A stretch of DNA of 64,000 nt from Mesorhizobium sp. SCN 65-20 (GTDB taxonomy: Bacteria > Pseudomonadota > Alphaproteobacteria > Rhizobiales > Rhizobiaceae), in contig MEEF01000001.1 in the NCBI GenBank assembly GCA_001724355.1, forward strand, positions 1 through 64,000, read 5' to 3'. Position 1 is the first letter of the stretch. The number at the start of each line of letters is the position of its first letter. Shown here piece by piece: positions 50,823 through 58,998 of this stretch. The position numbers and the translations under genes were made by a program. The notes below the pieces were generated by a model. The model worked only from the letters and a program-made list of their open reading frames with translations. It ran no database searches and was not told the origin of the DNA.

Positions 50823-50859
50823 TCCATTATTCAGGACATATGTCCACAATAATGGACAT
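50823..50859. promoter_or_regulatory. Nested dyad operator between divergent amino-acid genes
   Basis: Three overlapping dyads share one motif. GGACATATGTCC (50834-50845) is a perfect palindrome. ATGTCCA (50840-50846) pairs with TGGACAT (50853-50859) around CAATAA. TCCATTATT (50823-50831) pairs with AATAATGGA (50848-50856). The site covers the start point of the importer promoter, so repression is likely. The IclR-type regulator at the end of the operon is the obvious candidate. Confidence 0.65.
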
Positions 50860-50894
50860 TGATTTTGGGGATTTCTTTTAGGAGGAACGGTGAG

Positions 50895-51734
50895 ATGAAG
50901 GCGACTCTTTCCGCAGCGGTAGCCGCGATGGCGCTTCTGGTCGCAATGCCTGCCGGCGCGCAGGAAAAACAAAGCAAGCTCGATGAGGTTCTGGCGCGTG
51001 GCCACCTGGTCATGGGCACTGGCAGCACGAATGCGCCGTGGCACTTCAAGAGCGCCGACGACAAGCTGCAGGGCTTCGACGTCGACATGGGCCGCATCGT
51101 CGCCAAGGCGCTGTTCGGCGACCCGGACAAGATCGAATACGTCAACCAGTCGTCGGACGCGCGCATTCCGAACATCACCACCGACAAGGTCGACCTGACC
51201 TGCCAGTTCATGACGGTAACAGGCGAGCGCGCCCAGCAGATCGCCTTCACCATTCCCTACTACCGCGAGGGTGTCGGCCTGATGCTCAAGGGCGACGGCA
51301 AGTACGCCGACTATGCCGCGCTCAAGGGCGCCGGCTCGGGCGTGACCATCTCGGTGCTGCAGAACGTCTATGCCGAGGCCATGGTGCATGCCGCACTGCC
51401 TGAAGCAAAGGTCGACCAGTACGAATCCGTCGACCTGATCTACCAGGCGCTGGAATCGGGCCGTGCGGATGCCGTTGCCACCGACCAGTCGTCGCTCGCC
51501 TGGTACATGAAGCAGAACCCGGACCGCTACAAGGACGCCGGCTACGGCTGGAACCCGCAGACCTATGCTTGCGGCGTCAAGCGCGGCGACCAGGATTGGC
51601 TGAACTTCGTCAACACCGCCCTGCACGAGGCGATGACCGGCGTCGAGTTCGACTTCTACGCCAACTCCTACAAGACCTGGTTCGGCAAGGAACTGGCTCC
51701 GCCGCAGATCGGCTTCCCGGTCGAGTACAAGTAA
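50895..51734 (+). CDS. Amino-acid ABC transporter periplasmic binding protein
   Basis: A 279-residue family 3 binding protein. A signal peptide (KATLSAAVAAMALLVAMPAGAQ) is followed by VLARGHLVMGTGSTNAPWHFKSADDKLQGFDVDMGRIVAKALFG and VDLTCQFMTVTGERAQQIAFTIPYYREGVG. AGGAGG is 9 nt before the ATG at 50895. It starts a complete importer operon with two permeases and an ATPase downstream, ending with RidA, IclR and a sugar kinase. The ligand is probably an amino acid handled by the neighbouring D-threonine-aldolase-like enzyme; this is inference. Confidence 0.9.
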   Translation: MKATLSAAVAAMALLVAMPAGAQEKQSKLDEVLARGHLVMGTGSTNAPWHFKSADDKLQGFDVDMGRIVAKALFGDPDKIEYVNQSSDARIPNITTDKVDLTCQFMTVTGERAQQIAFTIPYYREGVGLMLKGDGKYADYAALKGAGSGVTISVLQNVYAEAMVHAALPEAKVDQYESVDLIYQALESGRADAVATDQSSLAWYMKQNPDRYKDAGYGWNPQTYACGVKRGDQDWLNFVNTALHEAMTGVEFDFYANSYKTWFGKELAPPQIGFPVEYK

Positions 51735-51806
51735 ACTCGCCAACAGTGGCGCGGCCCCTGGCAAATGTGGCCGCGCCAACTCTTCTGACCGGAACCTGAC
51801 GGCACC

Positions 51807-52469
51807 ATGGGTTACACGCTCAATTTCTCGGCGGTCTGGCGCAGTTTCGACCAACTGCTATGGGGCCTCGGGCTCAGTCTGGCGCTCGCCTTCGTGGCGA
51901 TCGCCATCGGCTGCGTGCTCGGGCTCATCACCGCCTTCGGCCTTTTGTCGAAGCAGGGGGCGTTGCGCCACCCCGCGCGCATCTACGTCACCATCATCCG
52001 CAACACGCCGATCCTGGTGCTGGTGCTGTTCACATTTTTCGCGATGCCGCAGATGGGCATTCGCCTCGGCAAGATCGAGAGCTTCGTCGCGACCTTGTCG
52101 GTCTATTCCGGCGCCTATCTCGCCGAGGTCTTCCGCGGCGGCCTGCTCGCCGTGCCCAACGGGCTCAAGGAGGCGGGCCTGGCCATCGGCCTCACGCAGG
52201 CGCAGATCCGCAATTCGATCGTCATCCCATTGATGTTGCGCAACGTGCTGCCGTCGCTGTCGAGCACGATGATCTCGCTGTTCAAGGACACCTCGCTGGC
52301 CGCCGCTATCGCCGTGCCCGAGCTCACCTTCGAGGCGCGCAAGATCAACGTCGAGACCTTCCGTGTCATCGAGACCTGGATCGTCGCGAGCTGCCTCTAT
52401 GTCGCCACCTGCTCCGTGCTGGCCGCACTCCTGCGCCGGCTCGAGAAGCGCATGTCCATCCCGAGGTGA
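51807..52469 (+). CDS. Amino-acid ABC transporter permease (first subunit)
   Basis: A 220-residue permease with about five membrane helices. Segments include WGLGLSLALAFVAIAIGCVLGLITAFG, IRNTPILVLVLFTFFAMPQMG, and the E-A-A-type loop SGAYLAEVFRGGLLAVPNGLKEAGLAIGLTQAQIRNSIVIPLMLRNVLP. The start is ATG at 51807, 72 nt after the binding-protein stop. With the next permease it forms the heterodimeric pore. Confidence 0.9.
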   Translation: MGYTLNFSAVWRSFDQLLWGLGLSLALAFVAIAIGCVLGLITAFGLLSKQGALRHPARIYVTIIRNTPILVLVLFTFFAMPQMGIRLGKIESFVATLSVYSGAYLAEVFRGGLLAVPNGLKEAGLAIGLTQAQIRNSIVIPLMLRNVLPSLSSTMISLFKDTSLAAAIAVPELTFEARKINVETFRVIETWIVASCLYVATCSVLAALLRRLEKRMSIPR

Positions 52470-52474
52470 CCGAC

Positions 52475-53137
52475 ATGGAACTCGTCGCATTCCTCGAAAC
52501 GCTCTGGCTGGCGCGCATCCCGATCCTGAAGGGCCTCGGCGTTACCGTCTCGATCTCGCTGCTCGCGATCCTCGTCGGCACGATCCTCGGCGTCGGTGTC
52601 GGCCTGGCGCTGACCTACGGCAAGGGTCCAGTGCGCTGGCTGGTGCGTGGTTACACAGACTTCATCCGCGGCACGCCGGTGCTCGTTCTGGTTCTCGCGA
52701 GCTACTATGTGCTCGGCACCATCGGCATCGACCTCGGGCCGTTCCAGGCCGGCGTTCTGGCGCTCGCCGTATTCTGCTCGTCGCATGTCGGCGAGATCGT
52801 GCGCGGCGCCCTCGAGTCGATCCCCAAGGGCCAGACCGAGGCCGCAAAAGCCATCGGCCTGACCTTCCCGCAGACATTCGCCTATGTGCTGGGCCCACAG
52901 GCGCTGCGCCAGGTGCTGCCCGCCTGGGTCAACACGGCTGCCGAGATGGTCAAGGCCTCGACGCTTTTGTCGATCATCGGCGTGGCAGAGCTTTTGCTGC
53001 GCACGCAGGAACTCATCTCGCGCACCTTCATGAGCCTCGAATTCTATCTCTTCGCGGGCTTCCTCTATTTCGTCATCAACTATGGCATCGAGCGCTTCGG
53101 CAAATACGTCGAACGCAAGACCTCGATCCCCTCGTGA
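52475..53137 (+). CDS. Amino-acid ABC transporter permease (second subunit)
   Basis: A 220-residue permease related to the previous gene. It has [48 protein letters not shown], and the coupling loop [48 protein letters not shown]. The ATG at 52475 follows GAGG and begins 5 nt after the first permease stop, implying coupled translation. It ends 10 nt before the ATPase gene. Confidence 0.9.
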   Translation: MELVAFLETLWLARIPILKGLGVTVSISLLAILVGTILGVGVGLALTYGKGPVRWLVRGYTDFIRGTPVLVLVLASYYVLGTIGIDLGPFQAGVLALAVFCSSHVGEIVRGALESIPKGQTEAAKAIGLTFPQTFAYVLGPQALRQVLPAWVNTAAEMVKASTLLSIIGVAELLLRTQELISRTFMSLEFYLFAGFLYFVINYGIERFGKYVERKTSIPS

Positions 53138-53147
53138 GGCCGACCCC

Positions 53148-53918
53148 ATGACCGGCAACCTTCTCGAAATTCGCGACCTGCACAAGCGCTACGGCGAGGT
53201 CGAAGTCCTCAAGGGCGTCGACTGCACCATGCAGCAGGGCGACGTCATCTCCATTATCGGCTCGTCCGGCTCGGGCAAGACGACGATGCTCCGCTGCATC
53301 AACATGCTGGAGGAATTCCAGGGCGGCTCGATCCGCATCGATGGCGAGGAGATCGGCTACGAGACCATGGGCGGTGCGCGCCGCCGCAAGAAGGAAAAGG
53401 AAATCGCCCGCCAGCGCGCGATGACCGGCATGGCCTTCCAGCAGTTCAACCTGTTTCCGCACATGAGCGCTGCCGAAAACGTCATGCTCGGCCTGGTCAA
53501 GGTCAAGGGCATGGCCCGCGACGAAGCGCGCGGCGTTGCCGAGAAATGGCTGGACCGCGTCGGCCTGGCCGAGCGCCGCGACCGCTACCCCGGCCAGCTC
53601 TCCGGCGGCCAGCAGCAGCGCGTGGCGATCGCCCGCGCCATCGCCATGAACCCCAAGCTGATGCTGTTCGACGAGGTGACCTCGGCGCTCGACCCCGAAC
53701 TGGTCAACGAAGTGCTGCAGGTCATCAAGGACCTCGCCCGCGACGGCATGAGCATGCTGCTCGTCACCCACGAGATGCGTTTCGCCTTCGAGGTGTCCAA
53801 CCGCGTCATCTTCATGAACCAGGGGCGCATCGGCGAGGAGGGCAACCCACGCGAGATGTTCATCAAGCCGCAGACCGAGCGGCTGGCCGAGTTCCTCAAG
53901 ACTTCAACCTTCAACTAG
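53148..53918 (+). CDS. Amino-acid ABC transporter ATPase (GlnQ/HisP type)
   Basis: A 256-residue ATPase. Walker A is [14 protein letters not shown] near residue 38, the Q-loop [18 protein letters not shown] is the characteristic polar-amino-acid type, the signature is [19 protein letters not shown], and Walker B is [16 protein letters not shown], with the switch histidine in LLVTHEM. It powers the importer encoded by the three upstream genes. It is the only ATPase of this class in the window and could in principle also serve the ATPase-less importer at 42194-44318. Confidence 0.94.
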   Translation: MTGNLLEIRDLHKRYGEVEVLKGVDCTMQQGDVISIIGSSGSGKTTMLRCINMLEEFQGGSIRIDGEEIGYETMGGARRRKKEKEIARQRAMTGMAFQQFNLFPHMSAAENVMLGLVKVKGMARDEARGVAEKWLDRVGLAERRDRYPGQLSGGQQQRVAIARAIAMNPKLMLFDEVTSALDPELVNEVLQVIKDLARDGMSMLLVTHEMRFAFEVSNRVIFMNQGRIGEEGNPREMFIKPQTERLAEFLKTSTFN

Positions 53919-53934
53919 CATTCGGAGAGCAGAC

Positions 53935-54318
53935 ATGACGATCAAGCGCTACGGCACCGGCCAGTCCGGGGCAGGCAAGCAACCCCTGCCGTTCGCCCGC
54001 GCCGTCGAGGCCAATGGCTGGCTCTACGTATCCGGCCAGGTCGCCATGGAGAACGGCGAGATCGTCGGCGGCGGCATCATCCCCGAGACGCGCAAGACGA
54101 TGGAGAACGTCATCGCCATCCTCGAAGAGGCCGGATACGGCCTCGAGCACGTCGTGCGCGTCGGAGTCTGGCTCGACGACCCGCGCGACTTCTGGTCGTT
54201 CAACGGCGTCTATGCCGAGTATTTCGGTGACCATCCGCCGGCCCGCGCTTGCGTGCAGTCGAGTATGATGGTCGATTGCAAGGTCGAAATCGACTGCGTG
54301 GCCTACAAGGCACCTTGA
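53935..54318 (+). CDS. RidA family enamine/imine deaminase
   Basis: A 127-residue YjgF/YER057c/UK114 protein. It has the trimeric RidA features PFARAVEANGWLYVSGQVAMENGEIVGGGIIPETRKTMENVIAILEEAG and the arginine in PPARACVQSSMMVDCKVEIDCVAY, which binds the 2-enamine substrate. It would hydrolyse reactive enamines made by PLP-dependent dehydratases, matching the D-threonine-aldolase-like or dehydratase enzyme encoded divergently. It begins 16 nt after the ATPase gene with a GGAG ribosome-binding site. It belongs to the same operon. Confidence 0.9.
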   Translation: MTIKRYGTGQSGAGKQPLPFARAVEANGWLYVSGQVAMENGEIVGGGIIPETRKTMENVIAILEEAGYGLEHVVRVGVWLDDPRDFWSFNGVYAEYFGDHPPARACVQSSMMVDCKVEIDCVAYKAP

Positions 54319-54349
54319 GTCGGTAGCTCAGACGAGGCAAAGGCGGCGC

Positions 54350-55168
54350 ATGGACGGCATACAGGACGACATGACCAGCAGGCGGGCGCGCGGTCTCGAC
54401 CGCGCCTTCGAGATCCTGAACTACCTGCGCCTCAAGCGCACGCCGCTGCGCCCCAACGAGATCGCGTCGGGCATCGGTGCGCCGCGCTCTTCGGTCTATG
54501 AGCTGGTAAACCTCCTGATGCGGCAGGGCATCCTGGAATACCGTGGCGAGGACGGCCGCGTGTTTCTCGGCCGCAAGCTCTATTTCCTCGGCATGGCCTA
54601 TGCCGAGCAGTTCGACCTCATGCGCGAGTGCGACAAGCTTCTCACGCATATCGCCGAAGAGACGCGCGAGACCGCGCAGATGTGCCTGCTCGAAGGCAAC
54701 AAATACACCGTCGCTCAGATGAAGGAGGGCTCGCGGCCCTTCCGCATCTCGTCGAACGTCGGCGATCCGGTCGCCATCCCGTGGACGGCCTCGGGTCGGC
54801 TGCTCGTCTCGCACATGAGCGACGATGAAATCCTCGACTTCATTCCGCAGGAGGATTTCCGCCTGCCCAACGGCCAGTGGCTCGATCCGGCCGCCTTCAT
54901 CGCCGAGGTGCGCGAGGCTGCCAAGGTCGGCTACTACACATTCAACAGCGCCGTCGAGAACTTCACCCATTGCTTTGCCGTGCCGGTCTACCAGGCCGAC
55001 CGCGTTTGCGTGGCGACGCTCTGCCTGGTCGCGCCGCGCGAGGACGGGCTGAAGAACCATGCGAGCTATCTCAAGACGCTGCTGACCGCTGCGGCGGACC
55101 TGTCGAGCCGGCTCGGCCACATGGGCGACGATGATCACGCCACGGCCCGTGCAGCGGGTCGCGGCTGA
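54350..55168 (+). CDS. IclR family transcriptional regulator
   Basis: A 272-residue regulator. The N-terminal winged helix-turn-helix (about residues 15-75) reads RAFEILNYLRLKRTPLRPNEIASGIGAPRSSVYELVNLLMRQGILEY. The C-terminal effector-binding domain contains ETAQMCLLEGNKYTVAQMKEG, VAIPWTASGRLLVSH and CFAVPVYQADRVCVATLCLV. It probably controls this operon by binding the dyad at 50823-50859 and responding to a catabolite. ATG at 54350 is used; an in-frame ATG at 54371 is a possible start. Confidence 0.9.
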   Translation: MDGIQDDMTSRRARGLDRAFEILNYLRLKRTPLRPNEIASGIGAPRSSVYELVNLLMRQGILEYRGEDGRVFLGRKLYFLGMAYAEQFDLMRECDKLLTHIAEETRETAQMCLLEGNKYTVAQMKEGSRPFRISSNVGDPVAIPWTASGRLLVSHMSDDEILDFIPQEDFRLPNGQWLDPAAFIAEVREAAKVGYYTFNSAVENFTHCFAVPVYQADRVCVATLCLVAPREDGLKNHASYLKTLLTAAADLSSRLGHMGDDDHATARAAGRG

Positions 55169-55196
55169 CAATCTAGACGAAAACCCAACAATCTGG

Positions 55197-56141
55197 ATGG
55201 CTCACGGCATGGCGGGACGTGCTCTCTTGATCGGCGAATGCATGGTGGAGCTGCGGCAGGCCGAGGGCGGGCTGCTGCGCAAGGGCTTTGCCGGCGACAC
55301 CTTCAACACGGCTTTCTACCTGCGTGCATTCCTGCCGAAGGCTTCGCCGGTCGACTACTTCACCGCAGTCGGCACCGATCCCGTATCGGATGAGATGCTG
55401 GCCTTCATCGACGGTACCGGTGTCGGAACAGGCTTCGTCCGACGCGTGCCCGAACGCACGCCCGGCCTCTACATGATCCATCTGAAGGACGGCGAGCGCA
55501 GCTTCTCCTACTGGCGATCAGCCTCGGCGGCGCGCCTGCTCGCCGACGATCCGGCAGCCCTGCGCGCGGCGATCGACGCATCCGACACGATCTTCTTCTC
55601 GGGCATCACTTTGGCGATCCTCGCTCGGGAAGCTGCGGAGGCTTTCCTGGCCGAAATCCGCCGGGCCAAGGCCTCGGGTAAGCTCGTCGCCTTCGACCCG
55701 AACATCCGCCCGCGTCTCTGGAGCGATCCCGATACGATGCGCGCCACGATCACCGCCGGCGCCGGTGCTGCGAACCTGGTCATGCCGAGCTTCGAGGACG
55801 AGGCGACGCACTTCGGCGACGCTTCCGTGGATGCGACCATCGCGCGTTATCGCGGCCTGGGAGCAGACAAGCTGGTCGTCAAGGACGGCGCCGAGGGCAT
55901 CACACTGAATTTCGGCGGCCTGCAGACATTCGTCCCCTCGGCGATCGCCGAGAGGATAGTCGACACGACAGGCGCCGGTGACAGTTTCAACGGCGCCTTT
56001 CTGGCGCACTATCTAAAGTCCGGCGACGAGCGCCTTGCAGCGGCGTTCGCCGCCCGTGTCGCAGCGACCGTCATCGGCCACCATGGCGCGCTGCTGGCCC
56101 AGGCAGAAATTGCGGCGCTCAGCGCCGATGGCTCAGCCTAG
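55197..56141 (+). CDS. PfkB-family sugar kinase (2-keto-3-deoxygluconate kinase type)
   Basis: A 314-residue ribokinase/PfkB kinase. It starts ALLIGECMVELRQAEGGLLRKGFAGDTFNTAFYLRAFLP, has the sugar-binding YMIHLKDGERSFSYWRSASAARLL typical of KDG kinases, and the PfkB signature DTTGAGDSFNGAFLAHYL with the catalytic aspartate. It would phosphorylate a keto-deoxy sugar acid. In-frame ATGs at 55197 and 55209 are both possible; neither has a strong ribosome-binding site. It follows the IclR gene and its stop overlaps the convergent gene's stop (CTAG). A link between sugar-acid and hydroxy-amino-acid use is possible. Confidence 0.85.
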   Translation: MAHGMAGRALLIGECMVELRQAEGGLLRKGFAGDTFNTAFYLRAFLPKASPVDYFTAVGTDPVSDEMLAFIDGTGVGTGFVRRVPERTPGLYMIHLKDGERSFSYWRSASAARLLADDPAALRAAIDASDTIFFSGITLAILAREAAEAFLAEIRRAKASGKLVAFDPNIRPRLWSDPDTMRATITAGAGAANLVMPSFEDEATHFGDASVDATIARYRGLGADKLVVKDGAEGITLNFGGLQTFVPSAIAERIVDTTGAGDSFNGAFLAHYLKSGDERLAAAFAARVAATVIGHHGALLAQAEIAALSADGSA

Positions 56142-56725
56142 GGGTGCACCATCATGGTCGGTTCCTCCAGCAGGCTGAACGCGTAACCGTCGCACTTCAC
56201 GTCCGGGTTGGTCGGGCTGAACATCCCTTCGGGGTTGTCCTTGAACAGCCAGGCATGCAGGTCGTAGTGGTGGAATTCCTTGGGGATCAGGGGTTCGTGC
56301 CCCTCCATCGGCCCCTGGAAGGGCTGGCCGAACAGGGTGGGCCGCTCCTTGGCCGCCTCTAACGGGACCAGCCACTCGACGGCTACCAGTCGCAGCTTGT
56401 CGCCGTCCGGCTCGTAGATCAGGACGTTCGGCTTCATCGGGTCGGGCGCGCCCCTGATGGTGAGATTGACGAAGTGGACGCCCATGCCGCCCTTCGGATA
56501 TTCCATCCGTCCTTCCATCTTCTCGCCGCTATAGTGCACGCAGCCGACCGTCGACAGGTAGAGATCGCGCACGGCCTGATACGGGTCCTGGTATTTCTCC
56601 AGCGCTTTGCGCGCCGCTTCGATTTCGGCCTTGTTGGGTTCCTCGGCCTTAGCAGGCGTCGGGCCGGCACCCCAGAGACCAGCGAGGGCAACGACGACGC
56701 AACTGGCGAGATGTGCAGTCCGCAT
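56138..56725 (-). CDS. Secreted protein of unknown function
   Basis: A 195-residue protein with a signal peptide (RTAHLASCVVVALAGLWGAGPTPAKA). The mature part begins EEPNKAEIEAARKALEKYQDPYQAVRDLYLSTVGCVHYSGEKMEGRMEYPKGGMGVHFVNLTI and ends EFHHYDLHAWLFKDNPEGMFSPTNPDVKCDGYAF. Clustered histidines (EFHHYDLHAW) could bind metal or haem, but no family is recognised with confidence. GGAGG lies 7 nt before the ATG at 56725. Its stop shares the CTAG tetranucleotide with the kinase stop. Confidence 0.75.
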   Translation of the reverse strand: MRTAHLASCVVVALAGLWGAGPTPAKAEEPNKAEIEAARKALEKYQDPYQAVRDLYLSTVGCVHYSGEKMEGRMEYPKGGMGVHFVNLTIRGAPDPMKPNVLIYEPDGDKLRLVAVEWLVPLEAAKERPTLFGQPFQGPMEGHEPLIPKEFHHYDLHAWLFKDNPEGMFSPTNPDVKCDGYAFSLLEEPTMMVHP

Positions 56726-57181
56726 GGCAGTTCCTCCACTCTTGTTGTCGGGTAAGCATTGCAATCAACTGGACGACGGCGAAGTGTCGCTCCGCTCCGG
56801 CCCTGAGTAAATTCTGCTGCAAGTGGAGGGGCGGGCGTAGCTTGGCTTCTGTTTGGCCCATCTGGCGGACGCGAACGGCCGAGCACGGTCGGCGACGTCG
56901 CGGCCCCTATGTGCCATGCAAGAAGAAACGCGCTCCAGCAATTGCCGGAGCGCGTTTCTATCAAGTGGCCGTCGCATCGCTATAGCACGGATTATGTCGG
57001 CTCTGCGCCGGCCACGTTGCCCCACCAGGCCCTTGCGTATTGTGCTGCACCGGACAGGCGATGTCGCCTCAGCCAATGGGAGTAGCTCGTCTGGGATATC
57101 CCGTTGGGTGGGTGACGAGCATAGTCGGCGCCGCCGGCAGGGCGGCGCCGTCTATCGCCGAAAGCGACGTCCGAGACGCGG
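56726..57181. other. Intergenic region with two strong GC-rich hairpins
   Basis: 456 bases without a supported gene. Hairpin 1: GAAACGCGCTCC (56925-56936) with GGAGCGCGTTTC (56947-56958), 12 perfect pairs. Hairpin 2: GGCGCCGCC (57127-57135) with GGCGGCGCC (57141-57149), 9 perfect pairs. Hairpin 2 is 33 nt past the stop of the minus-strand gene at 57182. On the minus strand hairpin 1 is followed by TTCTTC, a weak T-tract. Both may be terminators. Short reading frames in this gap look random. Confidence 0.5.
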
Positions 57182-57679
57182 CTATTGTGCTTCCTGGCAG
57201 GCGCGGAGGCTCTGGAAGGCCGCATCGGTTCCGGTGAGACTGAGGACGATCGGTTCGCGACCGGCGGAAGTGATCGTCAGCTTCTTCTTCTTGGCAAGGT
57301 CGTAGATGAAGTCGGGATTGTTGACGAGCACATAGGCCCCTTTCATCCCCTCCATCTGCTGGCCTGTGGCCTGTCCGCTGAATTTCTCTCCGTCCACGTC
57401 GAACAGCACGGCGATGTCGTCTCCGGCTGCGACCTTGGCATCCGCCTTGGTGTAGAGCGCCATGTAGCCGCGCTTCTCGCCGGTGGCGTCGATGCCCATC
57501 TGGAACTGCGCCTCGTTGGACAGTTTCTTCGCAACGAGACACCCAGGCCCCATGTCCTCCTTGATGAAGATGTCCCAGCCCGCTTCGGACCCGTATTTCT
57601 TGAGCGTCTGGGCTCCGGCGGTCGTTGCGGTCAGGGCCGCGATGGCAAGGCTGATACCCACTACCGTTTTGGCGTACAT
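57182..57679 (-). CDS. Secreted protein, possibly related to invasion-associated locus B
   Basis: A 165-residue protein with a signal peptide (YAKTVVGISLAIAALTATTAGAQ). The mature part reads WDIFIKEDMGPGCLVAKKLSNEAQFQMGIDATGEKRGYMALYTKADAK and ends GREPIVLSLTGTDAAFQSLRACQEAQ. The two cysteines and the ending S-L-x-G-x-x-A-A-x-x-x-L-x-x-C resemble IalB-like and DUF1176 periplasmic proteins. Function is not assigned. AAGGAGGAG before the ATG at 57679 is a strong ribosome-binding site. Confidence 0.72.
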   Translation of the reverse strand: MYAKTVVGISLAIAALTATTAGAQTLKKYGSEAGWDIFIKEDMGPGCLVAKKLSNEAQFQMGIDATGEKRGYMALYTKADAKVAAGDDIAVLFDVDGEKFSGQATGQQMEGMKGAYVLVNNPDFIYDLAKKKKLTITSAGREPIVLSLTGTDAAFQSLRACQEAQ

Positions 57680-58008
57680 GCACTCCTCCTTTGCTGTGGT
57701 TCGATCGGAAATCAATTTGGCAAACTTGGAAGCTGGCCGGCGCGGCTTGCGTCACCAGCTTTTCTTGTACTCATCGACTGTGGTTGATCGCGGGGTTTCC
57801 CGCTTGTCTGACGGTTTGAAGTGTTCGACGGAGCGTGTTGGCGCACGAGTCCGGGGTGCCCCCGATCTCAGGTCCACTGAGGAAGGAATTGGCGCAACGC
57901 TCACGACAAGTCCCCGTCGCAAGCCCCTCGAAAAAGCCCGGTGAGATCATGGCCCGCAATTGCGGCGGCGGCAAGGATGCGCGGGTGTACGCACCAAGCG
58001 CAAGCGTA
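57680..58008. other. Intergenic region with no supported feature
   Basis: 329 bases between two minus-strand genes. It must hold the promoter of the secreted-protein gene at 57679, but I see no clear -35/-10 pair, hairpin or repeat. A reading frame at 57771-58133 on the minus strand overlaps the lipoprotein gene and looks random. Confidence 0.4.
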
Positions 58009-58338
58009 TCAGGCGCCTGGGCCGATTTGCAGATTTCTCGGCAGGGGCAGGCTCGAGCATCGCATGTGCATGTCGCGGGCGAACTGCTTCCGCTTCTTTT
58101 CCTGATGCTCCTTGCCGGCCAGTGCCATTCCAAGCCCGTACGGGCCGAGCAACAGGCCGGCGGGAATGCTCATGGTCTCTCCGGCCTCGTAGTTCGAGGC
58201 TGCGGCGCGGATTTCCTCGCACTGCGGCGACTGCCATTTGGGGTCTTGGGTCGAGAACGTTGCCGCATATTCGGCGGGGGGCGTCGTGCAGGCAGCGACC
58301 GTGAGCAATGCCACTGGGGCCAAGAGTCTTGCCTTCAT
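58009..58338 (-). CDS. Small lipoprotein of unknown function
   Basis: A 109-residue protein. The signal KARLLAPVALLTVAACTTPP has the lipobox V-A-A-C with the lipidated cysteine at residue 17. The mature part has QDPKWQSPQCEEIRAAASNYE and a hydrophobic glycine-rich stretch SIPAGLLLGPYGLGMALAGKEHQEKKRKQFARDMHMRC, recalling YmgG-like or lysozyme-inhibitor-size lipoproteins. The last cysteine may pair with the first. GAAGGGGA precedes the ATG at 58338. Its function is unknown. It lies 105 nt downstream of tRNA-Phe on the same strand. Confidence 0.72.
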   Translation of the reverse strand: MKARLLAPVALLTVAACTTPPAEYAATFSTQDPKWQSPQCEEIRAAASNYEAGETMSIPAGLLLGPYGLGMALAGKEHQEKKRKQFARDMHMRCSSLPLPRNLQIGPGA

Positions 58339-58443
58339 CCTCGTGTCCCCTTCCAAAGGCTGTATGCAACACGATGCAAAAAGAAGCAGGCAAATTCGCC
58401 CAATTCGATCTGAACTAAGATATTGATTTACAGGAGAAAGGAG

Positions 58444-58519
58444 TGGTGCCCGGAGGCGGATTCGAACCACCGACACGCGGATTTTCAATCCGCTGCTCTA
58501 CCAGCTGAGCTATCCGGGC
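58444..58519 (-). tRNA. tRNA-Phe (anticodon GAA)
   Basis: A complete cloverleaf on the minus strand, 76 nt. The acceptor arms are GCCCGGA and TCCGGGC. The D-arm is GCTCAGC-TGGTAGAGC. The anticodon stem GCGGA/TCCGC has loop TTGAAAA, giving anticodon GAA. The T-arm is GGTGG-TTCGAAT-CCGCC. Discriminator A and CCA are encoded (58447-58444). Confidence 0.96.
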
Positions 58520-58592
58520 CTGGTACCGGGACATGGCCTGAGCCTTGTCCGGCTGCTTCGAAGCGGTGCCCTGCACCCCCGAAAGCGCGTGC

Positions 58593-58620
58593 GTTATAGC
58601 ACGGGATTTTGCCCTGTCCA
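58593..58620 (-). promoter_or_regulatory. Promoter of tRNA-Phe
   Basis: On the minus strand TGGACA (58620-58615) and TATAAC (58598-58593) are separated by 16 nt. Both match sigma-70 elements well and point to tRNA-Phe. An 18-bp palindrome, GATTTCTT (58634-58641) and AAGAAATC (58644-58651), lies just upstream, between yacG and the promoter. Confidence 0.6.
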
Positions 58621-58682
58621 CCCGCCCCGATGCGATTTCTTGAAAGAAATCACAGGCCGTTGGGGAAGGCGAAAAATGCGGC

Positions 58683-58901
58683 TCAGCGCTCTTCGCCGGC
58701 TTCCGGCTTGAGAGCCGAATCCTCGTCCTCTTCCTCGCGCACGGGGATGGCATAGCTGCCCGAAAGCCAGCGGTTGAGGTCGACTGCCTTGCAGCGCGGC
58801 GAGCAGAACGGATAGGTCTCGCGCGCCGAAGGCTTGCCGCATTCGGGGCAGGGGAGCTTGGCGCGCAAAGGCGTCACGGTATCTTTGGTCTTGTCGGTCA
58901 C
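58683..58901 (-). CDS. yacG: DNA gyrase inhibitor YacG
   Basis: A 72-residue zinc protein. The zinc knuckles are [10 protein letters not shown] and [22 protein letters not shown] (C-x2-C ... C-x3-C), the family signature. An acidic C-terminal tail follows ([17 protein letters not shown]). YacG binds GyrB and inhibits gyrase. I chose GTG at 58901 ([10 protein letters not shown]); TTG at 58928 would add nine residues. Neither has a strong ribosome-binding site. It ends the murA-hisD-infA-maf block, transcribed towards tRNA-Phe. Confidence 0.92.
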   Translation of the reverse strand: MTDKTKDTVTPLRAKLPCPECGKPSARETYPFCSPRCKAVDLNRWLSGSYAIPVREEEDEDSALKPEAGEER

Positions 58902-58998
58902 GAGAGCAATGCCAGGAAAATTGCGCAAGCGGTTTTCCGTCCGGAATTGCGCAAAAGCAAGAGGCTAGAGGGGGCCGCGATTCGAAGTAAGCGGAACT

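Noticed and set aside
56992-57225. Minus-strand open frame in the 456-base gap
   Set aside because: The translation is Arg/Pro/Ala-rich without motifs, it overlaps the end of the secreted-protein gene and has no ribosome-binding site.
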